Made by a program: the position numbers and the translations under genes. Shown here in pieces: positions 14,701 to 28,167 of a stretch of DNA of 64,000 nt. The notes below the pieces were generated by a model, which saw nothing but the letters and a program-made list of their open reading frames with translations, was not told where the DNA came from and did no database searches. Within the stretch, counting starts at the first letter, position 1; every line of letters begins with the position of its first letter. Source of the DNA: Aquila chrysaetos chrysaetos (Eukaryota; Chordata; Aves; Accipitriformes; Accipitridae); assembly GCF_900496995.4 (NCBI RefSeq), contig NC_044029.1:12524001-12588000 (forward strand), in the 5' to 3' direction.

Positions 14701-17700
14701 CTCATTAGTATTAGCTATAGGAAGGCCATGTCAGATCCCCAAAGACTTTCCCAACAGAAATCAATGAAATACGTATATTTCCAATAAAAGCAAAGATTTT
14801 TGAGAATTCACGCTTTCCAGTGAACAGCTGTTTCATTGGAAAATTCCTGGCCAGCTGTAGCATTATGGAAAGACAAGGTCATCATGACTTGGTGTTGTCA
14901 TCTCCTGTTCCTTGGAGGATTAATATGGATCAGTAATAACTGCAGCAGTCAGAGCAATTAATAATTGAAAAGGTTCTAATGAGCACATTGATGAAGTCAG
15001 CAGAGTCAGAATTTTCTTACTCATAATATTTTTGCCTCTTTTTGATCCTTTTTACACCATTGTGCTGAGCAAAAAATTGAGTTTTTCTGCTTGTAAGCCC
15101 TGATTATCCTTTAATAAATGGAATTATGTTTGATAATACTATGACTGCAAGTAGGTGCCTGGCCATTAAAATTCTGCCTGAGTTTCCCCCGTTTTCCTGA
15201 AACCTGTGCTTCTCCTTTGAAGTTCCATGAAGTTCATTAATTTAGGGACCTGAGACCATCTTTATTCTGTACATTAGTTTATCCATGAAATATGCTGGTC
15301 ATCAAAGAAGGGTGACTACACATTCCTTGTACATGGCTTTCTTCTTCCTTCAGCTTCAGGCTGAGCAATCCGACCTGGTTAGGCCCTTTACAATGCTTGC
15401 ATGGCCTCTCGTAACATCCACCAGGAACAGAGAAAAATGTTACTCTCTAGGTTCATCTGCTATCTTAATCTTTGACATAAAGTCAGCTTGAGCTGTAATC
15501 CAGGAAATCCTTGCTAGATGCTTAGGCTGATGCTCTTTATGGTCTTCCTCTGCTGAGGGCTCTGGGCTGGATGCTGTCTTAATAAAATGACTGTGCTGCG
15601 TAGGGGAGCTCCTGCCTCTCAGATTGACTCTGCAGGGAACAGAAAAAACCTGCACTGAGAGTGGTCTGTGGTTGGTTAAGTGCAGGATAAGGAATGATAG
15701 GGCGAAAGAGGAACAAGAAAAAAAGTAGGTAGTCTCATTTTCCCAGCTGCCTCATCCTTTCCCTTTGGAAAACCCTTCCAGCACTACATACTTACTACCC
15801 AAAATGTCTTTGGGGCTTTACTAGAGATACCTTAAATCAGAGTTGTTTGCCTTGTTGTTTATTTTTTCACCACTGTACATTTCATTTATGGCTCCTGCAA
15901 AATGCCACCTGTGCTTGACAGGGATTATTCTGAATGCAAAGCACAGATTAAATGCAAGGTCGAGAGCCCTGAAAAGTGTTCTAAAAGCATGCCATAATCA
16001 TGAAGTTAAGAAAGGGATGCACAGCCTGCAAGCCTAAAATTTTCCCCTAAAATTACACAGTGGCCATTAGTAGCCACCCGTCTACTTGAGGAACTTCTGA
16101 AGCACACCAGGCCCCCGTGGAAAGGAGGAGGGAACTGAAAGAGAAGCAGTATCAAGCTGCAGTTCGCAGGGCTGCAAGCAGAAATTTCTGTTTCCAACAG
16201 GAAGAAACCAATTTGTCAAGGTAAGAAATAGTACAGAATAATACATAATGTCTCTTGGTGGACAGGAATATTGGAGCAGAGTAGTAAGTGGTATTTTCTA
16301 CCCATGAAGGCAAATGCATCAAAATAGCCAATGTGGGAGAGAACTGGGAAGGACGGTAAGTGTGTGGTTGATGGCATGCCATCCCTTAGTAGGGTGCAGT
16401 GCATTCCTGCTCCAAGTGACCCACTTAATGGTCGTATACTCCCAGCAAACATGACTAACGCGGACAAGGCAGACATGCTCATACTAAAGAAGAAAAGAAC
16501 TTCAATTATACTGTTCCAGGGCAATAATCCCATTAAACAAAGGCTGCATACAGATGTGCCACTGAAGGAGAAGCTGTACACTAACAGGATGAAAAATCAA
16601 GGCAGGGAGCAATTCTAGGTATCACTGAAAGATGCCGAGCTGTTCAGTTCAGGCTCTATACAGGAGTGCTTCTGAGGACCAGAGCAAAGGCGTGTAACTC
16701 TGTCCCTTGCCGATGCATGCTCTGCCTGCTGCTTGCCCTGACCTCTGATAAAGCAAATGTAAAGCTCGCTTTTAAAATTATTGGTCTCTTACACCTATGC
16801 CACACGTGTACCTGTGTCAGTTGCTTAAGTGGGAGAGTGCAACCCTGAGCTCCCAAACCCATGGAGGAGCCTAAACCCTGGAGGATTTTTAATCCTTTTC
16901 CAATGGCTGTGCAGGATTTTCAATACCTGCTCTTTCCACAGATTCCCTGGAGTGTACAGACACATACCCCAACACTTCAGCCAGCCTTGACAGTATCCCT
17001 CCAAGCCCAGAGCAACAAGAGAACAACATTTTACAGTCAACAAGCCAGCTTTGTTATTCTTGCTGAGTAATGCACAAAGACTAAGCCCACAATCACCTAT
17101 CACTGCTTCTGCTTCAAAATTTTTTTCCAGAACACTCTGAAAGCAAAAAAAAATAAAAGATACACAGTGATAAGTAAGCTACTGGGAGCAAAGAATGTGT
17201 TTATACACATAGACAATGCAAGCAGTTAATTAGCTGCAGCTAGTGAATCAAAAATCAGGATGCCACATACATTTTTATTTCCTGAGAAGCTGGTCTCCCA
17301 TCTTAGTTTTGTCTAAGGTGCCTTTTATTAAGGTACCGAAGTTCAAACAGAAAATAGTTATTGTTTTCGTGGTTTGTAAAACTTTACACCTTTCCTTACA
17401 GAACCCTCAGGTTCCGCAGATGCACTACATCGTACCTGCCTTCCCAGCCACCACTTAGCAGATGTTTTCGGTTCCTTGGTAGGAATATGAAAACAAACAT
17501 GGGTAACGCTAGCGAGGCAGCCTGACCTGAAATAACAATTCTCAATCACAGTTACTGAGTGCAGGAACTGAAGGCTAACGCTGCGTTTGGAGCCAGGTGT
17601 GGGGACTTGCACTGAGCTGCAGTACAGCACCAAGGGAAACGGCGCGGGAGCGAGACTCGAGCTGGCTTCAGGCCACGAACGCCATCGCAGGCAGAGACAC

Positions 17701-20700
17701 ACCGGAGCGAAGAGCAAGGCAAGACCACGGCCGGGGGCCGAGTTCGGAAGGGCAACGGGTCAGGATTGCCCGGTTTGGTCCTGGTCAAGGAGCCAGCAGG
17801 GCCGGGGTCAGACTGGTTATTTAGGAGCAGGAACGTGGGCAGAAGGAACAGAAGTGTGGCTGGTATATTCAGCATCTAATGAGATCCTACGAGACTGAAC
17901 AGCATCCAGGTGGCTGGCTACCGCTGCCTGCCTCGTGGGATTTGGGAGGAATAGCTGTAAATTTAGATATTTTTGGAGTAAGTAATAGCAGACTCAATTT
18001 AATGAAGCAGGATTCCTCCAGTTCATTGAATGTCATGAGCATATATTTGCAAAGCAGTATTTCATCAACTCATATTTTATCATTTAAAAAAAACTAGAGC
18101 TCTGAGCATGCTAGACATTCATAAATATTTGGAGCAGTGCTCACCTATGAATTTAGATCCCATTTACAAATGACTTAACTATTGTATCACTATCCCTCTA
18201 ATACAAATAATTCCACTTTAATGTTATAAACTGTTCTCTAATGTGTGAGGTATTCTAAATACTATGATATTCTAATGCAGATATTCACATCTGAATATCT
18301 AATAGGGAACAATGTAAAAAAAAAAAAGCTTTACTGTTAGATTGCATGATGAAATGTAGCAGTTTATAGTAGTAAAGGTTTATATTAGTATTTTATAGTA
18401 CCTAATATGTTGATATATGAAATGCCACTACTTGGATAGCTACAGATAGTTTAAAAATAATGTTAGCCTAAATGTAACACTGGTTAGGTAGAGAAATCAC
18501 AAGAGCTCCGAGGTACAACTTACTTCACAAACAGACAAAACTTCTCCAGAACTTTATGAATTCTGGAATTTACTGAAGACTTGTCATAAAATTTATTTAT
18601 ATAACCCTGAATTTACATAGAACATCTCACTTTTATAGAATGAATTTCATTATGCCTGTCCCTTCCTAAATTGAAGGTAAGAATCATTTTTAACTACATC
18701 TGTATTGCCAGTGATGGCTGGTGCTTATAAATTATTTATATTGAAATCATATTATTTTTTATTGTGCATTAGCAGTGAATTCATGACTGGCTGATCATCT
18801 ATTAAGAAATAATCAGAGAATTGGTACTCGGGCCTTTGACACCAGGGGAAAGTTTCTTTCAGAATCCCTTCAGGGATTTTGCAGAAAGCCACTTTTTACC
18901 ACTTCTTCTGAGTTCCTTGATATTTTATCCACTATTAATTATTCCTCTGGAGTTGAAGAAAAGCTATTCCAAGGTGATGTTTTTTTCAGGAGTTGTTTAT
19001 GTAACACATGCACATTTGGATTAACAAGTCTGCTTTCTGTCTTTTCTCTCTGCGTAGCTTCACTGTTGGATCAGATTACCTCTTCACCTGTATGGCGTCC
19101 TTTTCGGATGAACCCCCCGTGCTTAAATGCTGCTTTATAACCACGTATTTCTAGCTCACCGCAGATTTGTTCACCCAAGGGGCACATACTCACCATAGCA
19201 GCTCTAGGCTATTATCTAGACCGTTCAGGAGTCTTGACTGTCTGTCTTGTTCTTCCAGCATTTGCAATAATACTGAGAATTGTGGCTTCCTGGCACAGCA
19301 AATTAATGAGAAAAGGTATCCTGAGGACAAAGACCACATCTGCCCCAAAACAGCAGAGCTGCGCTGATGGAAAGGAGCAACACATCTGATAAGATTTGCA
19401 CATCTGCCCACACCTGGAATTTTGCAGCCACCATCAAGTCCCAGCAGGTAATTCCAGAGCATCTGAGGAAGAAGGGACCCAGGCGGGCACTGAGGGCAGC
19501 CAGGCGACCTCGGGGGGAGATGTCACCCTTACAGCCCCAAACCCAGGCAAAACAACCAGACCTTAGGTATACTCTCTGCATTTCAGACCCAGACACCACT
19601 GTGGAAAACAGAAAGGAAAAACAGCACTAAACATGCAAAATAAATATACTGGGCAATTTGTGTTCCAGGTGCTCTGGGGCACCACCAGCTTTGGCAGATA
19701 TGAGCTGCCCCGACTACTTCTGCTGTTCGTCTTCCTTTTCTTCACTTCAGGTGTTCAAAATAGTGCTAGAGAATTGAGGTTGATTCAGTAAATGCACACA
19801 CTTACCTTTCAGCTCATCCTCTCGGTCGTGTATTGTCAGTAGACAGAAAGAGATATTTCTAGGGCACAAGTCATCCCACCTTCAAGCAGACAATTAAAAC
19901 AGCCCAGGTGAATTACACTGTACAAGAGTTTATCTTTCTCCACTCTTAAGACAACACAGAAAAGTTGAGATATTGAAGCTGAGAACATCTGAATAGGTGG
20001 AATTAATTCTACCCCTTATTTTTAAAGGCTTTGGTTACTTCACGTAGCAAATCCCACAGCTCTCACCAATCTTCCTCTCCTTTGCTCTTCTCCCATCCTT
20101 CGCAACTTCCCTTTATTTTTATACCTAGTTTCTGCCCTTCATCCTTTTTTAGCTAATGTAGCAATACCACAGAGTTCTTAAGAATGGCAGGTCTGCTTAT
20201 TGCAGTGGGAGACACAGAAAGATGAAAAGCAAAAGCATCAAAATAAAGCAACAAAACAAAATGACAAGCAAAAACTCCAAAGCAGTTTTATCAGTACCCT
20301 CAGCTTTTAAATACTGTTATATTTCATAAGAAAACTGCCTAAATTAGGCTACAGATATGATTTGAAGTGCATAGAGATTATAAGACTAAATGATGCAGAA
20401 GCAGTCTGCTCTTCTGCAGAACACTAAAATGCTATATTTATAACCAGGAGCCAGCATGGCTTTATAGAAAGAGACCTAATAAACAGCAGAGAATATAGCA
20501 AACTTTCAGTTCCCCAAGTATGAAGGCTTTCTTTCCCCATGCAAATCTGTCATGCAAATCATGGAGAACAATTTTGATTTGCCTTCTACCTGAACATTTT
20601 GGAATAAATCAGACAGACATGTGAGTGTTGTGTATGTTAGACATGCTGTGCTACTGTTCCAGTGATTTTAAATTGATAGTATTACATTGCATTTTTCATT

Positions 20701-20785
20701 ATGAAAAATTTAGCTGAGGTTTCTTTCACAGCTTTTCAATCTTGAATCCTTGAACATCAAATGTCAACAAGGCTTTTACGTAAAT
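11768..20785. other. Intergenic DNA, no gene supported
   Basis: Mostly AT-rich unique-looking sequence. It contains a CpG-richer patch at about 17580-17850 and a very AT-rich part at about 18100-18800. No coding sequence, RNA gene or clear transposon was recognised. Confidence 0.6.
13536..13565. repeat. (TAA)n microsatellite
   Basis: A short TAA/AAT trinucleotide run with one interruption (TGA), in AT-rich intergenic DNA. Confidence 0.85.
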
Positions 20786-23180
20786 ATCACAGAATCACAG
20801 AATACTTGAGGCTGAAAGGCACCTCTGGTGATCATCTAGTCCAAACCCCTGCTCAAAGCAGGAACAGCTAGAGCAGGTTGCCGAGGGCCGTATGCAATTG
20901 GGGTTTGAATATCTCCAAGGATTCAAACTGGCAACATGTGCCACTGTTTGATCACTCCCAGAATGAAGAAGGTTTTTCATAAGTTTAAATGGAATCTCCC
21001 ATATTTCAATTTGTGCCCTTTGCCCCATGTCTTTTCAATGGGCACCGCTGAGAAGAGTCTGGCTCTGTCTTCTTTCCTACCCCCGAGCACGTGTTCATAA
21101 ACATTGACAAAATTGCGCTGAGCCTTCTCTTCTTGCGACTAAACAGTCCTGGCTCTCTCAGCCTTTCCTCGTATGAGAGATGCCCCAGTCCCTTAATCAG
21201 CTTCCTGGCTCTTTTCCAGACCCGATATATATGTCCATATCTCTTACTGGGGAGCCCAGGACTGGACCCAGCACTCCAGATACGTCTCACCAGGGTGGAG
21301 CAGAGGGGAAGGATCACCTCCCTAGACCTGATGCAACCCAGGAGGCTGTTGGCACATTGCTGGCTCATGTTCCACTTGGTGTTCACTGGGACCCCCAGGT
21401 CCTTTTCTGCAAAGCTGTTTTCCAGCCTATCACTCCCCAGCGTGTCCTGGTGCCTGGAGTTGTTCCTCCTCAGAGGCAGGACTTTAAATCTCCCTTTGTT
21501 GAATTTCATGAGATTCCTGTCAGCCCATTTATCCAGCCTCTCAAGGCAGCGCAAACATCTGGTATATCAGCCAGTCCTCCCAGTTTTGTATCAAGTTCTG
21601 CAAACTTGCTGAGGGTGCACGCTGTCCTACCATCCAGGTCATTAATGAAGATGTTAAAGAGTACTGGCCCCAGTGTTGACCCTTGGTGTAAACGACCAGC
21701 GCCTGGCCTCCAGCTGGACTTTGTGCTGCTGATCACAACCCTGTGGGCCCAGCCATACGCTAGTTTTCAGTCCACCTCACTGCCCATCTATTTAGTCATC
21801 AGTTTGTCTATGAGGATGTTATGGGAGACAGTGTTGAAAGTGTGCTTTCAACATAAGTAAAAATAAACATCCACTGCTGTCCTTTAATCCTCCAAGCCAG
21901 TCATTTCATTATAGAAGGCTCCTGGGAGGGTGAGGCACAATCTCCCCTTTGTAAATTCACGCTGACTACTTCCAATCACCTTCTTGTCTTGCATGTGCTT
22001 CTAAATGGTTCCCAGGAGGATTTGCTCCATCACCTTCCTGGGGATCAAGGTGAGGCTGACCGGCCTATAGTTCCCTGCATCTTACTTCTTGCCCTTCCTG
22101 AAGATAAGAGGGACATTTGCTTTCTTCCAGTCCTCAGTAACCTCCCCTGATTGCCAAGACCCTTCAAAGACAATTGAGAGTGGCCTCACAATGACATCAG
22201 CTGCTCACTCAGCACTCATGGCTGCATCCCATCAGGTCCCATGGACTTCTGTGTGTCCGGTTGGTTTAAATGTTCCCTAACTTGATGCTCCTCCACCAAG
22301 GATAAGTCTTCCTTGCTCCAAACTTTCCCCCTGTTTTCAGGGACCTGGAATTCCTGAAGGTAAATCTTACCTGTGAAAACTGAGGTGAAGAAGGCATTGC
22401 GTGTCTTGGCCATTTCTGTGTCTTTTGTTACAGTTTCCTGGTCCCATTCAGCACTGGGCCCTTCCTGCTGAGATACTTGCAGAAGCCCTTCTGGTGGCCC
22501 TTCACGTCCCTTAACAGGTTCAGATCCTGGTAGGCTTTGGCTTTTCTAATGCTACTCCTGCATGCTCAGTGTCTCTGTATTCCTCACAGGTCACCTGTCT
22601 CTACTCCCATCTGCTGTTATGCTTCCTTTATATGTCAGAGTTTTGTCAGGAGCTCCTTGTCCATCCACGCAGACCTCCTGCCACCTTTGCTTGACTTCCT
22701 GCAAATCAGGATGGATGGCTCTTGAGCTTGGAGGAGGTGGTCCTTGAAAAATTAGCAAACTTGCCTGGACTCCTCTTCTCTGCAGGTCCATCTCCATTGG
22801 GATTCCTCTAAGTAGGTCCCTGAGCAGGCCAAAGGCTGCTGCCCTGCAGTTCAGGGTTATGAACCTGATTTTGCCTTGCTCTATCCCCTCAGTATCCTGA
22901 ACTCCACTATTTTGCAGTCACTGCACCCAAGGTTGCTCCCAAAGGTTGCTTCACGCCCCTGACCAGTTCTTCCTTGGTTATAAGTATGAGGGCCAGCAGA
23001 GTGCCTCTCATCATCGGCTCCTTGATCATCGGTGCCAGGAAGTAACCATCAACGCACTCCAGAAGTGCGTTAGTGTACAGGCATTTCAGAGGCACATGGT
23101 TGTGCTGATTTCCCAGGAAAAGTGTGAGAGCTTCCCTCATTTTTATTTTATCATGTGAAGTGACCGATAATACTAGAAAC
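20786..23180 (-). mobile_element. CR1 LINE, 5'-truncated and internally deleted
   Basis: A chicken-repeat-1 non-LTR retrotransposon copy on the minus strand. Its 3' end is the CR1-type octamer repeat, seen on the + strand as ATCACAGA twice at 20786-20801. Reading the minus strand, frames broken by frameshifts give ORF2 pieces in the right order: a fragment with NHVPLKCLYTNA, then LLECVDGYF and ALILITKEELV (about 23110-22930), NAFFTSVFTGK and KSMGPDG (about 22390-22225), the RT segment GSTLGPVLFNIFINDLD (about 21680-21630), and the RT C-terminal part with KWADRNLMKFNKG, SFAEKDLGV and HLSYEERLREPGLFS (about 21530-21130). The catalytic FADD is altered to FAELD. It is an old, dead copy with no intact ORF. 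The 5' boundary is approximate. Confidence 0.93.
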
Positions 23181-26100
23181 AAGGACTCTTCTGTACATAG
23201 TTTTACTGTCATGTTAGAGTTAGATACATTAGGACCTATGGGAGGAGCGCAGGCACTACAAGAGATACAGCTTCTTCTGTTTAATGTCTTTTTTCTTATG
23301 ACTTAACTAATTTATATGCATTATAAAAAGATTTGTTCTAATGTAGTAATTTAATAATTCATCAGTTTCCAGATACAGCTTCTTTAAAAAGTCTATTCTA
23401 CAGTGATATTTCAGTTAGCACAGTTGCTTTTTTTCCGATAGAATTATTTCACAGTAAGTGCAGTATTTAAAAAAAAAAAACACAACCTGCAGTGAGTTCT
23501 AGCCCCCAGCAATGACCTTAAAAAACACTAAGTGTGCCGAACTTGAGATTTTAACTTCTGTACTACCTCTAAATTACTTGTACGTCCATTTCTTCACTGA
23601 CTTCAATACACCTGTATTGTTTACTTTTTTCCCCAGTTTATCACTCCAAACTGTATCCTTATTTTCTTCATCTCTCCCCTAGGTTGTTTCGGGTTTTTTT
23701 TTTTCTGTTACTTTTGCTTTATACCTTCTGTATCTATGAGCAATCCCTATAATGTAAGAGTCATGATTTAGTCCCTGGAGAGTTAAAAATACTAAGAAAT
23801 GAAAGATGTTGATGGTTTATTATGTTGAAAAGTGTATAATCACATTTCAGCATTTCACTTTTTCCAAACCATGTCATTTTTCTTTTATTACAGTATCTCA
23901 AAGGTTACACACACTGTATTTCTTTAGTTTGCTGTTACCCCTGTCTGCAAATGTGTTCCCTGAGGGAAAATTTGTTCTCATTTCACAAAAGCAGAAGCAA
24001 GTGCAAAACAGAAATCAGTGAGAGGTGTTCATTCAGCTCTACACGGGGATTTGCATGATTCGCCATGTGATAGTTCAGCAGAACTTTCTATGCTGTCTGT
24101 GGCACTCTTTATAAACTACGACTTGCTTTCTGGAATGATATACTTTCCTTTGGAAAACAAGTAGTTCCTCAAAAAGTAAACAGTATGTGGAAGAGCTAAC
24201 AACAGCTCTGCACTGTATCATTCATTGGCTAGCCATGTAATTTGGAATAATCATTCAGTAAGAGTTGAAAGAATTGCTTTTTGCCACAAGAAAGCAATTC
24301 ACTCTTTTAAAAGGAATACGCTGGATTCACTGTTTCCATTGTGTACTGGTAAACCTAGTACTTCCGCACAGGATTTCATCGCGGTATGAAACTGTACTGA
24401 GGAAAAGGCATCTCTTTGTGGCACTTGGGGAACCTTGGGGTTTTTGCTCTGTAAATAGTTCAGTGAGGGTGTTCTCATTTTCAGTGACTGATGATAACTT
24501 CCATGGTGATTGTAACTCAGCCAGCTACCACAGACATAACAGACAAGGAGCACTCATATCATCCCTCGTTGTAACTCAGTGCTCGCATGAGGGCCACTGC
24601 CAACAGATTTCAGGAAAGGGTACCCTTGGGCAATCAGTACTTTGGAAAACAATTGGGGGTGAGCTGATCTGAAATCAGCTATGATCAGAACGTGTGGTCA
24701 TAGCTTTTCATACATTGCAGGTTTGCAGTGCTGAGCGGGTCCTGAATCCTGCAAAACTGAGCCTTTGGTAGGTGCCAAGCGTGCCTAGTACTCTGAAAGA
24801 GTGTCTAGGAGTTCGTGTAATCAGAACCAGGTCCATACTAAGGACGTTTTGCCTTTTTCTGTTAGTACAAAAGGGACTGAAAGCAGCTTAAATGTTCAAT
24901 TAATTGCCTGCCACAGAGGAGTTCTTGATCCGAAGTAAGCATACCAAGCTCCATGACCAGCACATTTTCCTAAGCTAAAGCCCTGTCGCTTCAGCTTAGC
25001 TCTAGCCTGAATGCAGCTCAAGCACACAGGATCCATGCGGTGCTTAGGAAGATTGAGCCTGGAGGTGAGTGCCAAACTCATTTGTTGCAACAAGCTGTTA
25101 CAGAAATGCTGGCTTAGCCTTCTGCAACAGCTTCAGTGCTTGACCTTCTTCAGGCCTGTGCTCCGTCCCTGAGTGTCCTCATGGCCTCTGTCTGGAGATA
25201 GCCCCCTGCCTGAGCCTCCCTCTGCTGCCAACATGCGAGTCAGCGATGCAAGCTGTGGGGGGAAGGACTCAAAAGTGAGCACAGCTGATAAGGCCTATGC
25301 ACTCCAGGGAGAGGTCAGATTCCCTGATATTGAATAGCTCCATGAGCAAGACACTCAGCTAGCACGCGAGGGACCCGGTTCAAACTCTTCGTCCTCTGAT
25401 TTGGAGCAGCAATTTGACCTCAAGTCACAGTCCCCAGGAAACTTGCCCTAGCTTCTATGCTGCAGGGCAGTTCTCCTAGTGTCTCTTACCAAAGCTCTTC
25501 CAGCTTGGAGAAGCTGGAAGTTCTATGCATTCAGTGACCACACCCGCACATTTCTTATACACACGTTTTAAGGCTTTTAAAAAAGCTTCAGGATGTAACA
25601 TTTTGAAAATTAACACTCATTTATGAGGAAAATATACCTGTGCCAGTATCTAGTGCATTCTCAGGTGATTTGATTCCCATTATTCAAAAAATGGTGTTAG
25701 TTTGACTTCCTGTGCGATACCAAGGCAGTACTCCAACTATGCAGCCATATTGAAAATATAAGTTGCAAAGCATGCTCTAAAGCATGGGAAACACATAGGA
25801 AGATGAAAATTCAAAGCAAGGAAAAATATACGGGCCATTAAAACTCAAGCACAGGTTTAATTTCAACTCAAGACTAACTTTAAAGTTTCTTCAGTCTCAT
25901 TGTCACAACTGTACAAATGTCAGGATAAGTTGAACCGTTTTGACAGCAAAACAACCCAAACTAGAAAGCTTGCATGTGCGTGCAATTCAGGTATTGTAAG
26001 AAATAGGCTTGTCTTTTCCTCTTTCCATACACATGTGATGGCAGGAGCCACGTGGAAGCAGGAGTGTGTCCGTATGTCCTCCTACTTAGCTGTTCACAGA

Positions 26101-27599
26101 AACTGCTTCTTATTGAAAAATGTTTCCGTAACTGTTGATCTTCAAAACCTGCTAATTAGCCCTACTATAAGGACTTGGGTTTTATTTTGTCTCATGAGAA
26201 GGGGTTGACTTACCTGACTAATGCAAAACCCCTAAAAGACATCTGTGAATTTTGGATGAAAAGGCATTTCCCTCCAGTCTAGAGGTACGTTTCCAGCTTA
26301 GACCCGTCCCTGCTCCTTGGCCCCTGCTGTTGACTAGCTTACTCTCCACTCCACACTGCTGGCTTCCACACATCTCATTTCTTCCGTACATCGCTCCTCC
26401 CCCTCGTAGGGGTCACTGGGTCTCACCTCAGGGTTCTGCATGTCACGAGGTGGCAGGTCTCGGAAAGACAAGCAAGGCTAGCTGCCACCTTGTGAGTGAC
26501 TTCTCTACTGGCGATTCCCACTTTAGCTGATTGAATAAAGGGAACGCCTGCAATAATAGCATATAATCGGTGTTGCAACAAATACCAACTGATTGCTCAT
26601 TTTTATCAAATGCCTTCTGTACACCTCTGCTCTCTTCATATTCCCAAGCACCAGACACCTCGGATAAATAAAAAATTAGCATCTGGTACAATCTTAAAAT
26701 CTGGGGCCTACAGGTACTTTCATTTCAGAATCACGTAACATCTCCACCCCTGTTTCTCCCTAATTCTTATCACTTGGACTATGCTGTGCAACCTTTTGCC
26801 TGGGTCTTCCCTTTGCCTCCTTACACTTTCGCAGTTTCTAGCTATTTTAAATTGCATGTTATAAAAAAGGCCACCTCCCAAAATTCAGTGTGCTGGGGAA
26901 TAGGGCATCTGTAAGTTGTCTCCATAAACTTCTGTCTTGCAGATGGGATTTCTTTACCACAAAGACATCTGCTTTTGGGGGCTGAGATTTTACTGCCGTA
27001 CGCTGGAACAAAACTGGTGTGGCACCGTACAGCGAAGAATAGGATCCTTTATTTTTTGCTCGTACTTAACGCAGATTGTGTTGCAGATGCTAGGCAGATC
27101 CACCACTTCTTTTGCTTTCTGTTGTCATTTCCATTATTTAAATACCTACATTTAGACTGCAGATTGCTTTAGACAAGCAGACGCAAGAATTTAGTAAAAT
27201 GTAAAGAATACACGTTAAATATACGGTGATACATATCCTCAGCAAACAGCTCTTATGCCACCACACCGTGTGTCTGTCCACCCCATCTGCCTATAATTAT
27301 GTTTGGAATCATGGGCTCATTCCAGCCAAGAGGAGCTCGAAGTCTCCAAGACATTTACGTTTCTGTGAGTTTAGCGCAGATCACGGATGTCTTCTCCAAG
27401 CGCGCTCCCTGCTATCACTCAAGACCACGCGCGTGGGAGAGAGACCCTAGCAAGGACTCGGTTTTAGGAAAGGCTTCCCTTGGCGCTTGCGGCCAGGCAT
27501 GAGAGGCGTTTGTAGGAAACCAGGCTGCTTAGGTCTCTGGCAGGCAAGCACGGCACGTTAAAACAGGAGGGTTGAAGCTGTTGCTGCCTCTGGCTGTGC
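23181..27599. other. Intergenic DNA between the CR1 element and the NAP1L1 promoter
   Basis: AT-rich at first, becoming gradually GC-richer toward the promoter from about 27.2 kb. Besides the possible SINE fragment at 25.3-25.5 kb I see no feature I can support. Confidence 0.6.
25280..25520 (+). repeat. Possible ancient tRNA-derived SINE fragment
   Basis: The stretch GACCCGGTTCAAACTC at about 25370-25386 resembles a tRNA B box with one mismatch, preceded at a plausible distance by an A-box-like TAGCTCCATGAG. The region continues with a loosely inverted copy (GGAGCAGCAATTTGACC) and ends in a perfect 10-bp stem, CTTCCAGCTT-ggag-AAGCTGGAAG (25497-25520). The resemblance to old amniote SINEs is from memory and cannot be tested here. 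Confidence 0.3.
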
Positions 27600-27995
27600 A
27601 CCCGGGCCAAGGCATCGAAACTGATGAGGCAGCGTTTGGGCCACCATGGTTTCCAGCCTGGTCTTTTCAGGTCAGCTGGTGCCGGCTGCGGTTTTGTGGC
27701 ACCTGTGGCCTGCGTGGACGGGGTTTACCTGTTGGAGTGACTTCTACTTTCGCTCAGGTGCCCTCGGAAACCCTCCCGGGCCAGGTTCAAAGCCGCACTG
27801 AAGCCCTCGGGGGCAGGATCCCACCCGGACTCCACGGCGGGTCCACCCTCCCGCCGGGGCCGCGGGTCCTTGCCGCGCCACGCTGGAATCGGCCCGCGGG
27901 TACGTGAGAGGACACACGGACACACACACGCACGTCCCGGGCCTTCCCTCTTGCGCCTACCGACCGCCGGGCCCAACGGCCGGCGCGTCCCTGAG

Positions 27996-28054
27996 GCGGT
28001 CGGTCTGTCGGTCTGTCGGTCTGTCAGTCAGTCGGTCGGTCGGTCGGTCGGTCG
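27996..28054. repeat. Tetranucleotide array (GGTC/TGTC/AGTC)n upstream of NAP1L1
   Basis: About 14 tandem tetranucleotides in the form NGTC: alternating GGTC and TGTC at first, then AGTC, then five or six pure GGTC. It lies 145 to 200 bp upstream of the predicted start site, inside the CpG island. Confidence 0.9.
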
Positions 28055-28155
28055 GCGGGAGGCCGCGCCCGCGCGTTGCCAGGAGACGCGGGGCGCGCGC
28101 GGGGGGGAGGGGGAGGGAGGAGGAGGGTGAAGGGGGGTGGGGGAGGTTTACGTGG

Positions 28156-28163
28156 TGACGTTA
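28156..28163 (+). promoter_or_regulatory. CRE-like site TGACGTTA
   Basis: An 8-mer differing at one position from the palindromic cAMP response element TGACGTCA, 42 to 35 bp upstream of the predicted start at 28198. This is a usual spacing for CREB/ATF sites. Binding is inferred from the motif only. Confidence 0.4.
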
Positions 28164-28167
28164 ATTC

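Noticed and set aside
21091-21860. Open frames of 173 and 226 codons on the + strand.
   Set aside because: They are the antisense of CR1 reverse-transcriptase sequence on the minus strand, not host genes.
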